NCBI GenBank assembly: GCA_009667805.1
Contig: CM019070.1
Coordinates: 55,723,735 to 55,787,734, forward strand
Source of the DNA: Leptobrachium leishanense
Taxonomy: Eukaryota > Chordata > Amphibia > Anura > Megophryidae
Direction of reading: 5' to 3'
DNA length: 64,000 bases
Position numbers and translations under genes: made by a program. Positions 12,215 to 23,309 of the stretch are shown here, piece after piece (positions within the stretch are counted from its first letter, which is position 1; every line of letters starts with the position of its first letter). Below the pieces are notes generated by a model. It saw only the letters and a list, made by a program, of their open reading frames with translations, had not been told where the DNA came from and did no database searches.

Positions 12215-13355
12215 CTAAAAACAATTAATGATATCCATATCCACATTAAGACCCCCATTTTTCCACGTACCCAGTTTATAAATCCATTTACATTCATTTC
12301 TTGCCAGGATTTTTATATAATCACCTCCCCTCCAATTTGGGGTTACCAATTCTATACCCATCCACCTTAGTTCCTCAAATCTAAATTTAGGGCAGTTATT
12401 ACAATGGTTCGGTACACTGTGGTCCACACTTTTCCTAATGTTACCATAGTGCTCTAAAATCCTAACTTTAAGTACTCTTTTAGTTCTACCGACATACTGA
12501 GCACCGCAGGGGCAAGTAAGTAAATAAATTACTCCTTGACTCCTACAGTTAATGAAATTCTTGATGGGAAAAACCTCATCTGAGGTATTACATTTAAAAA
12601 ATCTATACGTTTATTACTTAAAAACCTACAGGCTCTACAATTCCCACATTTATAAAAACCTGGGGATCTCGCCAGAAAATGGGGGTCCTTCTTTTTTCTC
12701 TCTTCTTTTGGTAAGAGAGTGGGTGCAAGCCAATTCTTCAAATCTCCAGCCTTCCTAAAGATCACTACTGGGGATTTTGGCAAAATATTTCCTAGAATTT
12801 CGTCCGTTTTCAAAACATTCCAGTGTTTTCTAAACGTTTTTCTAATTGCATCCGCATGTGGGTTAAATTGAGTAATGAATGAAAAAGAGAACCGATCCTC
12901 TTTCTCATTTTGTTCTTTCTTTTTAGCTAATAATAATTCAGTTCTTTTCTTCTCACTGATTTCTTTTAAGTCTATATTAAATTTACCTTGACTATAACCA
13001 TTATGCACATATTTCTCTTTTATTATTTTCGCTTGTTCTTGGAATACGTTAGCATCAGAACAATTTCTCCGTACTCTTGTTAATTGTCCCTTCGGAATAT
13101 TTGTTAACCACTTTTTAGCATGGGAACTTGACATATCAATTGCTGAATTGGAGTCTGTTTGTTTAAAAAATGTTTTTGTTTTAATTTGATTATTTTCAAT
13201 GTATATAGTTAAATCTAAAAAATCCACGGTACTCTCATGAATGTTAGAAGTAAAGTTTAAATTATAATCATTAATGTTCAAAGAATTTATAAAATCCTTT
13301 AAGGACTCAATGCTACGCTTCCAGATCACAATAATGTCATCGATAAATCTTTTCC
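12215..13355 (-). pseudogene. Penelope-like RT C-terminus plus GIY-YIG endonuclease, frameshifted
   Basis: In the living family this protein copies element RNA into nicked DNA, with the GIY-YIG domain making the nick. Reading on the minus strand from about 13355, the first residues give LWKRFIDDI, the RT catalytic box with two Asp, then a thumb-like region (FLDLTIYI), a basic linker and a CGNCRAC zinc-knuckle motif near 12655. After a frameshift in a T run near 12597, a second frame gives GVIYLLTCPCGAQYVGRT, a GIY-YIG signature, followed by RILEHYGNI and ending at 12215. The RT fingers and palm before the catalytic box are missing. The truncation and the frameshift mean it cannot make an active enzyme. 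Confidence 0.88.
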
Positions 13356-13383
13356 AAAGGACGAAGCTCGCTCGCCAGCGATT

Positions 13384-13558
13384 TCGTATGTTGTTTTATC
13401 TTACTTTCACCAGTACTTGACGATTATTTGCTGTTTCCACCTTCAAACGGAGGATCTGGCTGCATTTTTACGAATCCCCATTGAGAAGCGCATTGAAATT
13501 GAGACCTCGCTGCAAATCCACGCATGGCTGGAGGAGGGTAACACTTTGTCCTATCATT
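13384..13558. repeat. Right inverted arm (pseudo-LTR) of the Penelope-like element
   Basis: Inverted partner of 11070-11248. The matches run from TTCGTAT to the GAGGAGGGTAACACTTTGT block. Confidence 0.85.
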
Positions 13559-13689
13559 GGAAAGGCCAGAATCTGCCCTTTCGAATGACACATAGAAAGT
13601 CCATATAGGATGAACAGGAACGGAGATACCGCGGTCTGAATAGTGTGGGAAGCTGGATGCTGATTTTTGGTGGGGGGCACATGGGGGGC

Positions 13690-13947
13690 AAGGAATAGCC
13701 TAGATGAGCGCTAACGTTAGTGTTATCAGTGTAATAGGGCCCTTGGACTTTTCCCCAGCTGATCATGCATGGAGCTCATAACTGTAGTAACTCCTTTTGG
13801 CCACCAGATGTCAATATCTGCCTGCCAAATAGTTTATTAGAGTTAGAAATACACTGTAATACTCGTATTTCTGACTGTATTATTAATAAAGATGATTAAA
13901 AAACTGGTTCCTGTTTTTTGGAAAATCTCTTGGTAGTGAAGGGTTAA
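13690..13947. mobile_element. TTAA-flanked MITE family, 3' half copy
   Basis: Ends GGTAGTGAAGGGTTAA. Shares CCAGATG, CAGCCTGC-like and TTTCTGACTGTAT blocks with 32225-32452 of the complete copy. The 5' half is absent. The end TTAACCCTTCACTACC (complement) is the cleanest terminus of the family here. Confidence 0.65.
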
Positions 13948-15655
13948 AAGCCTGGAAGAATAGTAATAAGGATTTTTTTATGGAATAGCATACTTTTGCA
14001 CATTGCCTATAATTTAGTTGTTAGTCATAGAACAAATTTACAAAACATATAGTATGGTTAATAAAGGTTTTGTAACATTAATCCTTCCCTCTCATGGGAC
14101 TATGAATTAATACAGAAGTCACTATCATTTAAATAGTAGAGGGACTCTTAGGAAAAATCAGGCATCCAGCTACAGGAAGTAGCTGGATGCCTGGAGTATT
14201 TGCTTCATTGAGGACAACCAGTGTATGTACAGCTAGTACGCATGCATCTAGCCAATCAATTGCTTCTCGCTAGGATTGCTTGTAGCCGGTACAGAAAATA
14301 ATGTTACCAGCCGCAAGAAGTGGATGTTAAGTGATTTTGCCTTAATGCAGAATTACACAAAAAATATTTAATACTTACCCTTCATCACCGTGATCTGCTG
14401 CCTCCTTGCTGAAAATAGGAGGAAACAGAGATCAAATAGTTCTCCAGTGTCCTTCCACTAACACTGGTCAATCCCACAAGACCTTGTACATGCAATCTCA
14501 GGCCAGAATGGCGCTTTTCTACATAGAGTCCTAGGGACTCCAGTAGAGGATATCCATGGTGGCAGGTGCTGCTGCTGCTGGCCTCCATATAGAGCTTCCA
14601 AATATTATGAGTTGAGCTGCTAACATATTTACTAGCTCATAGTAGGATAGTATTAGGGAACATCTAATGCTTAAGGACTCCTGCCGAATATTAGCTTTTG
14701 TTTCTATTTATTACCAGCACAGATGAAATAGGGGTCAGAGGCTGTTTTATGTCTTTGTACATGCTAATTTTTCTCTTTGCAGGTAACTATTACTCCAGTT
14801 TGTATTATTGGTTTCTTTTGAAAGGCTTTCTGTAACATAAGAACAATATAAGTTTTTTAGAGCTAATTATGACATTCAGAGTTAATACTAAATAATTGTT
14901 TTCATTTATTTTTTCCCTTGTAACTTTCATAACTGTAACCCTCACTGTTTATATTAATAACCCCAATAATTAATTTATTTATTTGGCAGACTTCATAAGA
15001 TGTCAATTTTTTTATGTTTAATATTTCCACACAAAAGTATTATAAAGTAAGTGGTGTATAGTAATACTAAAGGTACATTAATGGCATTATGCCCATGGTA
15101 AATGAAAGCAGTTCATTGTTGGTGGATGTAAAAAGCATTATTATTGAATTCTTTTGTGCAATATTACGTCTTTGATTGCAGAAACATCAAAGGAGAGAGT
15201 TTGGTAATGACAGTTATTAGTTATTGCTATGCTCTCATCTAAGCATTTAATATTTTTACGGTACTGATTATAATCATCTTATTGGTTATATTTTATATGG
15301 AAAATGGTTCTGACATTAATGGCGGCTCAGGAGGATAAGCACAGATACAAAATTTGCGGTCAAGAATCAAGGACTCATCAATAGTCTGAAATCAAGTAGA
15401 AACACTACACACCAAATAAGCTTTATATCAAAACAAAATAAAATTGAATGTTTAAAGTACGTTAAAATACATGCTCACAAAAATACCAAATACCATTAAA
15501 TTCAATTCAATACCATTAAATTCAAAGATAAATTATAGTGGAAAATCCAGAAAATCATATAAAGTGGCTTTGTCCTTTGAAGTAATGGAGAAATCGTTCA
15601 CTTGTTTGTGGTTGTGTGCATTAAATCTTAAATGGTCATCACAGTTGTTATAAGC
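13948..15655. other. Intergenic DNA
   Basis: AT-rich with no recognised gene. A perfect 15-bp hairpin is present at 14159-14193. The reading frame at 14385-14588 has no motif support. Confidence 0.5.
14159..14193. repeat. Perfect 15-bp hairpin
   Basis: CAGGCATCCAGCTAC pairs exactly with GTAGCTGGATGCCTG around an AGGAA loop. It is too short for an ordinary pre-miRNA and is probably part of an unrecognised repeat. Confidence 0.85.
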
Positions 15656-15894
15656 ACAGGTTGAGCACCCCTCAACTGTAGTTCCCAAAAAACTATAGTT
15701 TCTGAAAACCAAAGTTTTTGGAGCACTTGGTTTGCCTCATTGTTTCAGGTCGGTTTCATATCCTGGGCCTCCCCTCACTTCAATATTTCTGCTCTCCTCT
15801 ATGCAGTGCCACTTGGGTAGGCTCTCCCTTTATCCCTTTCTTTTCCCAGCTCAAGTTTGGGTCAGCTCTGCTGTCCCCTGTCCATGGACGTGAT

Positions 15895-17334
15895 CAGGGC
15901 CGGTGCTAGGAATTTTGGGTGCACAGGCAAAGATGCATTTTCCTGCTCCCTCTCCCAATAAGCTGATGTATGCATGTATGTGTGTGATGATTGTCGTGTG
16001 ACTGTGTGCGCGGGCTGCATGTTTATGATAATAGTTGTGTGTGTGGCAGGGTGCGAGATGGGACTGAGTGTGGGGTTGTCTGTGGCATAGGAGTGTGTTT
16101 GAGCAGCCTGGCAGTGAAGTTTGTGTGTGTGAGCTAGCGCAGTATTTGCGTGTGTGTGTTGGCAGTTATTGAAGTGGGTGTGTGATCTGGCAGGACGAGT
16201 GATATGATTTGAGTGATGTGAATGTGTGAGCTAATTGTGAGTGTGTGAGCTGTCAGTGAGTGAGGTTGTGTATGTGTGTTAGCTGTGAGTGGTGTGTGTG
16301 GGCTGGCTGTTAGTGAGGTGCGTGTGAGCTGGCTGTCAGTGATGTGTGAGCTGGCTGTGAGAGATGTGTGTGTGTGTGTGTGTGAGCTGGCTGTCAGTGA
16401 CGTAATGTGTGAGTGTTCTGACTGCGAGTGCGTACTGACCCCCTTCCTGAGTCAGTTCAGGCATGTACTGGCCATAGTGACTACAGGGAGATTCCCAGCG
16501 GGCCGTTGGCTCAGTGGGCCAGTGAGAATGCTGGTTCACTGCTCCGTGCACTGCCCTTAATGGATGAGATGAGAAATTCCTCACCGTCTGTAAAACAGAC
16601 GCAGTCTGCCCGCAATCTCATATTTGCTCGCCAGACACAAATGAAGACATGGTGCGCACTCAACCTCAGTGCTGCTGCGCTTCTTTACCCTCTTTAGCAA
16701 CTCTGTTATCTGTAGAGCGACTGGTTGAGCGATTCGGTTGGTTTATATACTATTTTTGTGCGTGTTTGCATAATTAAACTGGGCTGGTCTGGATGAAGCC
16801 CAGGGCTGAATTTTTGTCCCAGTCCAGCCCTGAGTCAGTGCATGCAGGAGGTGGATTTTATCCACATCACCTGGCAGAGGCAGCACACAGAGTCACTGGG
16901 TATAGACCTGCTCGCTGCCTGTTGTGCTCCAGGCAGCACGTGTCCAGCTCACTGTCCAGTGACGTAACATCCAGCCGTGAGAGAGGCAGGAATTGAAGCT
17001 CTGCCCTCCTGCGCACTAACCCCTCCTTGACTCCCTCTTGCCCTGCCCAGGGAGCCAAAACTCTGCCTACCCCCCCCCCCACAGATCTGCCCCCTCCCCG
17101 CTGTGTTTCTAAACCTCCCTCCCTGATAACACAGAAAGCTGCTGTTTTGACAGATTCCCCCCCACCCCACACACAGACACACCAGCCAGGCGCACAAGTT
17201 TGAAACACCTTCTGTGATCTGTGCAGGAGGTGTTTCAAACTTGCTGGTTGCCAAAAATGCTGGTAGTTTCCACCCCCCAGCTGTAGCGCCCTCAGGCAGT
17301 CACCTGACCTGCCTTATGGGTAGCGGCGGCTCTG
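15895..17334. mobile_element. Old hAT-like element with nested repeats (candidate)
   Basis: The left tip CAGGGCCGGTGCTA and the complement of the right tip, CAGAGCCGCCGCTA, match at 11 of 14 positions. The flanks GACGTGAT and GCTGTGGT agree at 5 of 8 positions, a possible decayed hAT target duplication. Inside, CAGGGCTGGACTGGGAC on the minus strand, beginning near 16833, looks like the end of a second hAT-like element. No transposase frame is visible. The boundaries are moderately supported. Confidence 0.45.
15957..16440. repeat. GT-rich degenerate microsatellite/minisatellite
   Basis: Repeated GTGTGTG, GTGAGCTGGCTGT and GTGATGTG blocks run for nearly 500 bp. The reading frames on both strands here (16276-16697) follow from the simple composition. 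Confidence 0.85.
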
Positions 17335-17825
17335 GCTGTGGTCTGCTCCCCTCAGCCTTCCAGCACTATACTCTGAGTGCAACTCAGGCCCTGAACTACC
17401 AGTGGACCCAAAGTTGTCCCTCAGCCTTGCCAGATCCCCCAATTGGGCCCTTTAGATACATGATTTTTAATTTTTAAGTTGAGATTTAAAAGACCCTGTA
17501 GGCTAAAAGAGAGGTGGGGCAGGGAGGCTAGGGAGAGAGGTGTGAGTTATTAACCTTCTCTGCCCTCTAGTTTCCCCATGGGACCTCTCTCTTGAAGACT
17601 GGTGTGTGCATCACTAGCCAGCACCTAGCCATTCATATGAATCTCAATATAGAAGCAATATATATATAAAACACTCAGCACAACATGGCCATTTAAAATC
17701 ACTTAAGGGGTCACTAGATTGTCCCATTAACACTTAGCATCAGCATCCTGTGTTTTCTCTATTAAATTTACTTGCACCAGTCACATATGGATTCTGGCGC
17801 AGTATGCCGTACAAGTACTACCACT

Positions 17826-18020
17826 GTGCCACTGTGGAGTAGAGGTAACATCACTGCTCTGCATGGAGAGAGCCTGTGGAGACATGGGTTCAATCCTGGC
17901 AAGAGCACCTCTCCAGTAAGTGTCCTTGGTCAAGACACCTAACGGTACATACTCGCCACCCAGGACATACTTGAAAACGAAACAAATCTCAATGTATCCT
18001 TCCTGGTAAAATCCTTAAAA
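17826..18020 (+). mobile_element. tRNA-derived SINE, plus-strand copy
   Basis: The head resembles a tRNA: a box-A-like TGGAGTAGAGGT at 17835-17846 and a box-B GGTTCAATCC at 17887-17896, about 40 bases apart as in tRNA genes. The body then carries CTCTCCAGTAAGTGTCCTTG and AATGTATCCTTC, followed by an A-rich tail (about 18016-18024) that runs into an (AT)n stretch. A second copy in the opposite orientation at 21880-22096 shares the whole unit. Transcription by RNA polymerase III and mobilisation by a partner LINE would be expected from the class. Confidence 0.75.
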
Positions 18021-18042
18021 AAAAATATATATATATATATAG
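18021..18042. repeat. (AT)n microsatellite
   Basis: Uninterrupted AT dinucleotides follow the SINE A-tail. Confidence 0.9.
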
Positions 18043-18217
18043 CAGCAGTGCAGTGTTTCCTGAATCATGAGATAGTGCATTGACTCACCAGGACCCTCTG
18101 GCACGAGCCATCTGCCTCCCAGTGAAGATTCATTCCATTGGCTTTACCTTTATATAAAATCACTGGTTCACCAGTTAAGTGCCATATCTTGGGCTTTGTA
18201 TCCCTAAATAATATGTT

Positions 18218-18496
18218 CTATACTTTGATTATTTTATTTGGTTGAAATCTGACTTGTTTGGCTTTCGTTATTTCTGGTATCCTTCCTGACCTCAATTCAT
18301 GTTTATTGTCTATTTTCACCTCTGGCCTCCTTTGTCCCTTGGCTTGTTTTGAGACTCTAAAACGATAATTAGGTATAGTTTTTTTGCCTTCTGCTGCCAA
18401 TTCGGAGGTACACCCAATATCCTCAATTTCATATAAATAAACCAAAAACCTAGAATGGCGCAATATAGTCTGTTTTACCCAATGGCTAAAAAACAC
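18218..18496 (-). other. Unrecognised 92-codon frame
   Basis: The minus-strand frame (MFFSHWVKQTILRHSR start) is basic in its second half (SKQAKGQRRPEVKI) and ends next to a strong inverted repeat at 18439-18524 that overlaps its start. The composition is compatible with a fragment of a mobile-element protein, but I recognise no domain and it may be chance. Confidence 0.2.
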
Positions 18497-18524
18497 TATA
18501 TTGCGCCATTCTATATTTTTGGTT
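18439..18524. repeat. 31-bp inverted repeat with 24-nt spacer
   Basis: The left arm ends TAGAATGGCGCAATATAGT and the right arm starts ACTATATTGCGCCATTCTA. Including the flanking AAACCAAAAA and its complement, about 29 of 31 positions pair. Confidence 0.88.
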
Positions 18525-20363
18525 TGTTTTGAGAATCCTCTGTGTGTATTCTATCTGTCCTCAATGTCCAGTCTCATTCTCTAAGCCATATCCTTCTATT
18601 TCCTCTCCAACTGTGATATCCTTACATTAAACCCAGTCATTCCAAGGATCCATATTATGACAATTTTTCTTTACGTTTATTTTCTGCATCCATTATTATC
18701 CAGTGCTTTAGTGCACAAGTGTTCCATTCACTCTGGGAAGCTTAAAATCGCGAGCAGACACTGAGGGTTAGAAAGAGAACGGCTGTGCACTAATGAAAAA
18801 GTGAAAATTTGCTGCAGCTGTATCTTTATATTGGATCAGTTAATTGAGTTTTACCATACCTTTTCAATTCTTAATTTTCCACTTAATTTTCCAGCTTAAT
18901 TGAGCACATTATTCTTCTTCTGATTTGATAACACGTTTCTATTCTTTGAGTTGATTAACCGTGTTTGTGTAATACGTTTTGCGGGAAAAAAAGGTCCCTC
19001 TGCTGATCGCGCATAATGTAATCTATCTAAAAGTGTAATAATGAATTAAAATCTTCAATAAATTTGCTTTAAAACCCAACCTTATCCTGTTATATTTTTT
19101 ATGAAGTGTTTAGATAAAAACAAACAATAAAGAAACAGAGACGTAGACGTACCAGAAAAAAAAAATCAATTGTGTCAGGAAATTGCCTTATTTTTGTAGT
19201 TAAAATCAATTAATGTACACTTCTTGCTTAAATAAGTCTGATTTCCTACTTCCTCAGGAAAATTTATTACAATTAAGAGACACATTTTCATTAATTGATT
19301 CTGAAAAGCATTTTGCGGCTGTTACTTGCGACATTGTCTAAAAGGTAAAAGGAGCCGCTGTACAAATACACAAACACTCACTGATGGGAAGGTTTAAATA
19401 AGTGAATAAAAAAGAAAATTGCTTTGAAAACTGTTCTTGTGGAGGAGGCCTTGTGTATTTGAAAATGATGAGCAGGGCCATTAAGCAAATGTGAAAATTT
19501 GGGTGGGAGGATTGGAAGATTTAATCTATATCTCCAGAATATATGCAGACATCAGAGTTTGTAGGCAGATGTTGCCTGTGATATTTATTGGTTTTTGTGT
19601 ATTTGTAAACAAATAGCATCAATTAGAGAAACTCAAATGGGTTTCTAAGACATCTGGTAAAAATGAATTTATTCAATTGAATTTAAAATAGAGCAAAAAA
19701 GAACCTTGAATTATATCATTGCGTTTCTTCTTCTTTTTTTTTTTTGCAGACTGCTTGAAAGAGATTACACTGCTGTATTCCTAGTATACCATAAATATAT
19801 TTGTTTTGCTTATTCTTACAGCGCCTTTTGTTCTGTATGTCTGTAATTTAATTCCCGCATTATAGCAGATAACAACAAGATACAGAATTTCAAACGACAC
19901 AATTCTGATCTATTTTTATTATTAACGATGAAAAAAATCCCAATCTACAGCTGTTGTTTTGTCTGGGTATGGTAGTGGAACGCTCATAAACAATGGTGTT
20001 TCTATGACATTCTTCAAGGTTGTTAAAAACCATAGATGATATCAAAGTGGAATCTCTCCATTAGCAAATATTTACACATTTCAGTAATCAAAAGGTAGGA
20101 TGAACCTGATGAAGATTTGACAGACTCCAATCTAAAGGTATTTCTTTTTGAGATGGGAGTAGCATTACTTCGTGCATTACATCTGATAACTGTTGATACG
20201 TCAGGATATTCTTATGGTTGGAGCTCATTGTGCAGACCTTTGCAGAGAGATTATAAATAAACCACTGTATTAGGACTGTATCACCAATAATCTAAGGAAA
20301 CATTGTATCTCTTCCGATGTTCAGTAAATGGAGCAGAAAAAAAGGAATAGGAGAGAGATCTGT
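18525..20363. other. AT-rich intergenic DNA, few repeats recognised
   Basis: No gene or terminal repeat was found. The stretch 19,180-19,330 is rich in TAAT and ATTA motifs. Confidence 0.45.
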
Positions 20364-21130
20364 ATTATACGGGTGCTGGACAAAATTCCTACAGCCAGGT
20401 TCCCTAATGCCAACATCCCGACGGTCAACTTCCAGACAGAACAAGTGCCAGACATCCCAACTTCCCTACACAGCCAACTTCCAGACATCCATAATCCCAG
20501 TGGCTACCCTAATACTAATACCCTAACCCTTAGGGAGTTAGGGTTAGGGCTAGGTTTAGGGGGGATAGGGCAAGGTTTAGGGGGTTATGGCTAGGTTTAG
20601 GGGGTTAGGGCTAGGTTTAAGGGGTTAAGGCTAGATTTAGGGGGTTAGGGCAAGGTTTAGGGGCTTAGGGCTAGATTTAGGGGGGTTAGGGATAGGTTTA
20701 GGGGTTATGGCTGGGTTTAGGGGGTTAGGGCTAGGTTTAAGGGGTTAGGGCTAGATTTAGGGGGTTAGGGCTAGGTTTAGGGGCTTAGGGCTAGGTTTAG
20801 GGGGTTAGGGATAGGTTTAGGGGGTTAGGGTTTGGGCTAGGTATAGGGGTTAGGGCTAGGTTTAGGGGGGTTAGGTTTAGGGGGTTAGGACTAGGTTTAG
20901 GGGGCTACAGTTAGGGATAGGTTTAGGGGGTTAGGGAGTGGGGATAGTGTTAGCCGCTGGGATTTTGGATGTCTGGAAGTTGGCTGTCAGGGAGTTGTCT
21001 GTGTAGGGAAGTTGGCCGTGTAGGGAAGTTGGCCGTCAGGGAGTTGTCTGTGTGGGGAAGTTGGCCGTCGGGATTTTGGCATTAGGGAATCTGGTTGTAG
21101 GGATTTCGACCCAAACCCGTTTTATACAAT
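20364..21130. mobile_element. Foldback element with telomere-like core
   Basis: Long inverted arms flank a G-rich core. The left arm (about 20364-20515) and the reverse complement of the right arm (about 20945-21130) share TTCCCTAATGCCAA, ATCCCGACGG, CAACTTCC and CCAGACATCCA blocks in the same order. The right arm also has internal tandem copies of GGGAAGTTGGCCGT. No coding frame is convincing. A clear target duplication was not found, so the superfamily is unknown. Confidence 0.75.
20517..20940. repeat. Interstitial telomere-like minisatellite
   Basis: About 20 imperfect repeats of a roughly 20-bp unit (TTAGGGCTAGGTTTAGGGGG) run for over 400 bp. It contains true TTAGGG hexamers but not a pure telomere array. 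It lies exactly between the inverted arms. Confidence 0.88.
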
Positions 21131-21625
21131 GGGCGCAGTGGCCTAGATAAGGGGGTAACCCTATGAGTAACTGACAAAGTGGTATTAGGACACTGGGGTC
21201 TCTAGGAATACAAAAAGGTTAAAACGTAACTTTTAATTCAAAATGGAAAGAAGAAACCACACTGGAGGTGGTAACACAAACATAACAAACATGTAAGGGA
21301 ACTCTGTAAAGGTCCAGCCTGACTAGATGATGCCTAATGGATTAGGTAGGTCAAAGTGATAGTCTCTAGTAAATATAGAAGGAAAGGGGCCTTTGAGGGT
21401 CTGTGATCTATAGGACAGACAGAAGAAATTCACTGACTACCTATAATTGTAAGACATCTTAGTGAAAACCCAACAACCTTAAGTAACCCAGAGTATTATA
21501 TTAAATAATGCCTATATCTATGAGCGCTCCCAAAACAATAGATAGGACAAAATAAACCAGGGCAGGTTGTGTAGGCTGGAATAAGAACAAAACAGACAGG
21601 AAAAAGTTTAAAATAAAACACTCAT
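21131..21625. other. Probable Penelope-like element end, decayed
   Basis: Unique-looking sequence leading into a hammerhead-like motif at 21626-21664. No frame is present. Confidence 0.3.
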
Positions 21626-21664
21626 AGCTCTGCGTGTTTCGCCTGAACAGCCACATCAGGAGCT
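21626..21664 (-). ncRNA. Degenerate hammerhead-like motif
   Basis: Minus strand: AGCTC, CTGATGT (core CTGATGA with the last A changed to T), stem II region, GAAA, then GAGCT pairing perfectly with AGCTC. The damaged core suggests an inactive Penelope-type hammerhead. Confidence 0.5.
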
Positions 21665-21879
21665 TTGGCAGAGTGACATGCAGCTTAGAGGAACAAGTCT
21701 GTCAGACAACACTTCTTTATTATACATAGGGGTACTTGAATACTGCAGTATCGGTTTCTGTTTTCTGGCGGACCCCATATCTGTTTTGGAGAGAGTGTGA
21801 CAGTAAGGTTGGTCCTTAACACCTGTAATGCCCACACAGGAGAGCTTGTGTCTCTCAAAAAGTGTAAGTAATGATTATT

Positions 21880-22096
21880 TTTTTTGTTTTTGAGAAAGTA
21901 TTTTAGCATGAAGGATACATTGAGGTTTCTCTCGTTTTCAAGTATGTCCTGGTTTGCGAGTATGTACCGTTAGGTGTCTTGGCCAAGGACACTTACTGGA
22001 GAGGTGCTCGTGCCGGGATTCGAACCTATGTCTCCACAGTCTCCATGGTTATAGAGCAGTGATGTGATGTTACCTCTACTCCACCCAGCCGGCACA
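21880..22096 (-). mobile_element. tRNA-derived SINE, minus-strand copy
   Basis: Reverse orientation of the unit at 17826-18020. Box B reads GGTTCGAATCC on the minus strand (22016-22026), a perfect match to the tRNA consensus, and the box-A-like TGGAGTAGAGGT lies upstream of it near 22073-22084. The tail runs into an A/T-rich stretch near 21870-21900. Confidence 0.75.
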
Positions 22097-22546
22097 ATAA
22101 GCTGTGTAACTTCACAATTTATGCAGATTGACCTTTTGACACCCATTTGAAGAGAATGACCATGAACTCTGAATGGATGTAATCATTGCCTACTTACACC
22201 TCCATCTGTGTAGTTGAAGCACTGTCCCCTCCCCTATCCACTTGAAATAAATGGTTATGTATGTATTTCTGAATGACTGCTGAACTCCCTCAGACAGGCC
22301 ATTTAAACTACATGTAGAATACTACATTTCTCTTAAATAGGGACCATAATGCTCCTCAAAATTCTCTGCATGTAATTTCTCTGATTTTGATATCGCAAAT
22401 TTAAAGCTTCCTAAAAATTTTAAATCATGAAGAAAATTACAACTATCAATTTTACAATATGAACTAGAAAGCAACAAAGTATATGTCTTCCGTTTTCATC
22501 TTCACACAGTGACTAGGACTAGTATTATCTACACATTGCCGCGAAA
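22097..22546. other. Intergenic DNA, nothing recognised
   Basis: No frame or repeat structure is supported. Confidence 0.5.
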
Positions 22547-22554
22547 TAGTACAA

Positions 22555-22738
22555 CAGTGTTTCTTAAACCTGGTCCTCAAGTACCCCCAACAGGCCAGGT
22601 TTGCAGGATATCTGAAGAACAGCACAGGTGATATGATTTGCTGCTCAGTGTTTGCAGGATTCTGTTTGCATTTCCCCAAGGGAATCTACAAAATCTGACA
22701 TGTTAGGGGGACTTTAGGACCAGAGTTGAGAAACACTG
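22555..22738. mobile_element. hAT-type MITE, 184 bp
   Basis: The ends are CAGTGTTTCTTAAACCTGG and the complement of AGAGTTGAGAAACACTG, forming good inverted repeats. The flanks TAGTACAA (22547-22554) and GAGTACAA (22739-22746) are an 8-bp target duplication with one mismatch. The central TA of the target suits Buster-type hAT transposases. Non-coding. Confidence 0.85.
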
Positions 22739-22746
22739 GAGTACAA

Positions 22747-23309
22747 CATTGGTTCGTATTGATGAAAATGAAACATAACAATATTTTTCTAAACTGTTCA
22801 CTAATTTACTGGTAATTATGTTACACTGGAGATACAGAGGCTACATACAGCCCGTGAGGAGTCATTAGGACGGTAATCTGCTCTGCTTACATTTTATTAT
22901 AGCACATCACTTTCAAAGGCTAATTATGTAAATCCAAAGAAGGGTTGGACTTCTGGTAAAATAGTGAAGCAGCACAGATAAAGATATTTGTTGATTTCAT
23001 TGAGTCTTTCTCTTATTAGATTTTGTTACTGATGATATAAAACAAGAACATCGTCAATGGTTTACCAAGATTAAAATGATATCTGTTTCAATTCATTCTC
23101 ACAATTATATTATGTTTACATACGAGTAATCTAGCCATGATGATGGCATTTTCTGTTAAAATGACTTCTGCACGTAAGTTTTAGCTTGGTAATAATCTAA
23201 ATATAAAGGGTCATTCACGTACCTCTTGTTTCACTGACGTTCTCGTTCTCCGTAGTTAAAAATCACCATTGTTGCAACTATGGAGATCTTCAGCCACGCA
23301 CAGAAATTA
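22747..23309. other. AT-rich intergenic DNA
   Basis: No feature is supported. Confidence 0.5.

Larger units (their letters stand above)
11070..13558 (-). mobile_element. Penelope-like retroelement, 5'-truncated, flanked by inverted arms
   Basis: The minus strand encodes the end of a reverse transcriptase and a GIY-YIG endonuclease (12215-13355). This combination marks Penelope-like elements, and the arrangement resembles the Neptune group described in frogs and fish. The coding part is bracketed by arms of about 175 bp (11070-11248 and 13384-13558) that are inverted copies of each other, matching the variable pseudo-LTR layout of this class. A hammerhead ribozyme lies at 11270-11315, in the same orientation as the gene. 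A 548-bp hAT-like element has inserted in the 3' part (11466-12013). The RT is cut just upstream of its catalytic box, next to the right arm. Confidence 0.85.

Noticed and set aside
14159..14193. microRNA precursor
   Set aside because: A 15-bp stem with a 5-nt loop is too short for a standard pre-miRNA.
20517..20940. True chromosome end or telomere
   Set aside because: The repeats are degenerate, over 20 kb from the window start, flanked by inverted arms and followed by ordinary sequence.
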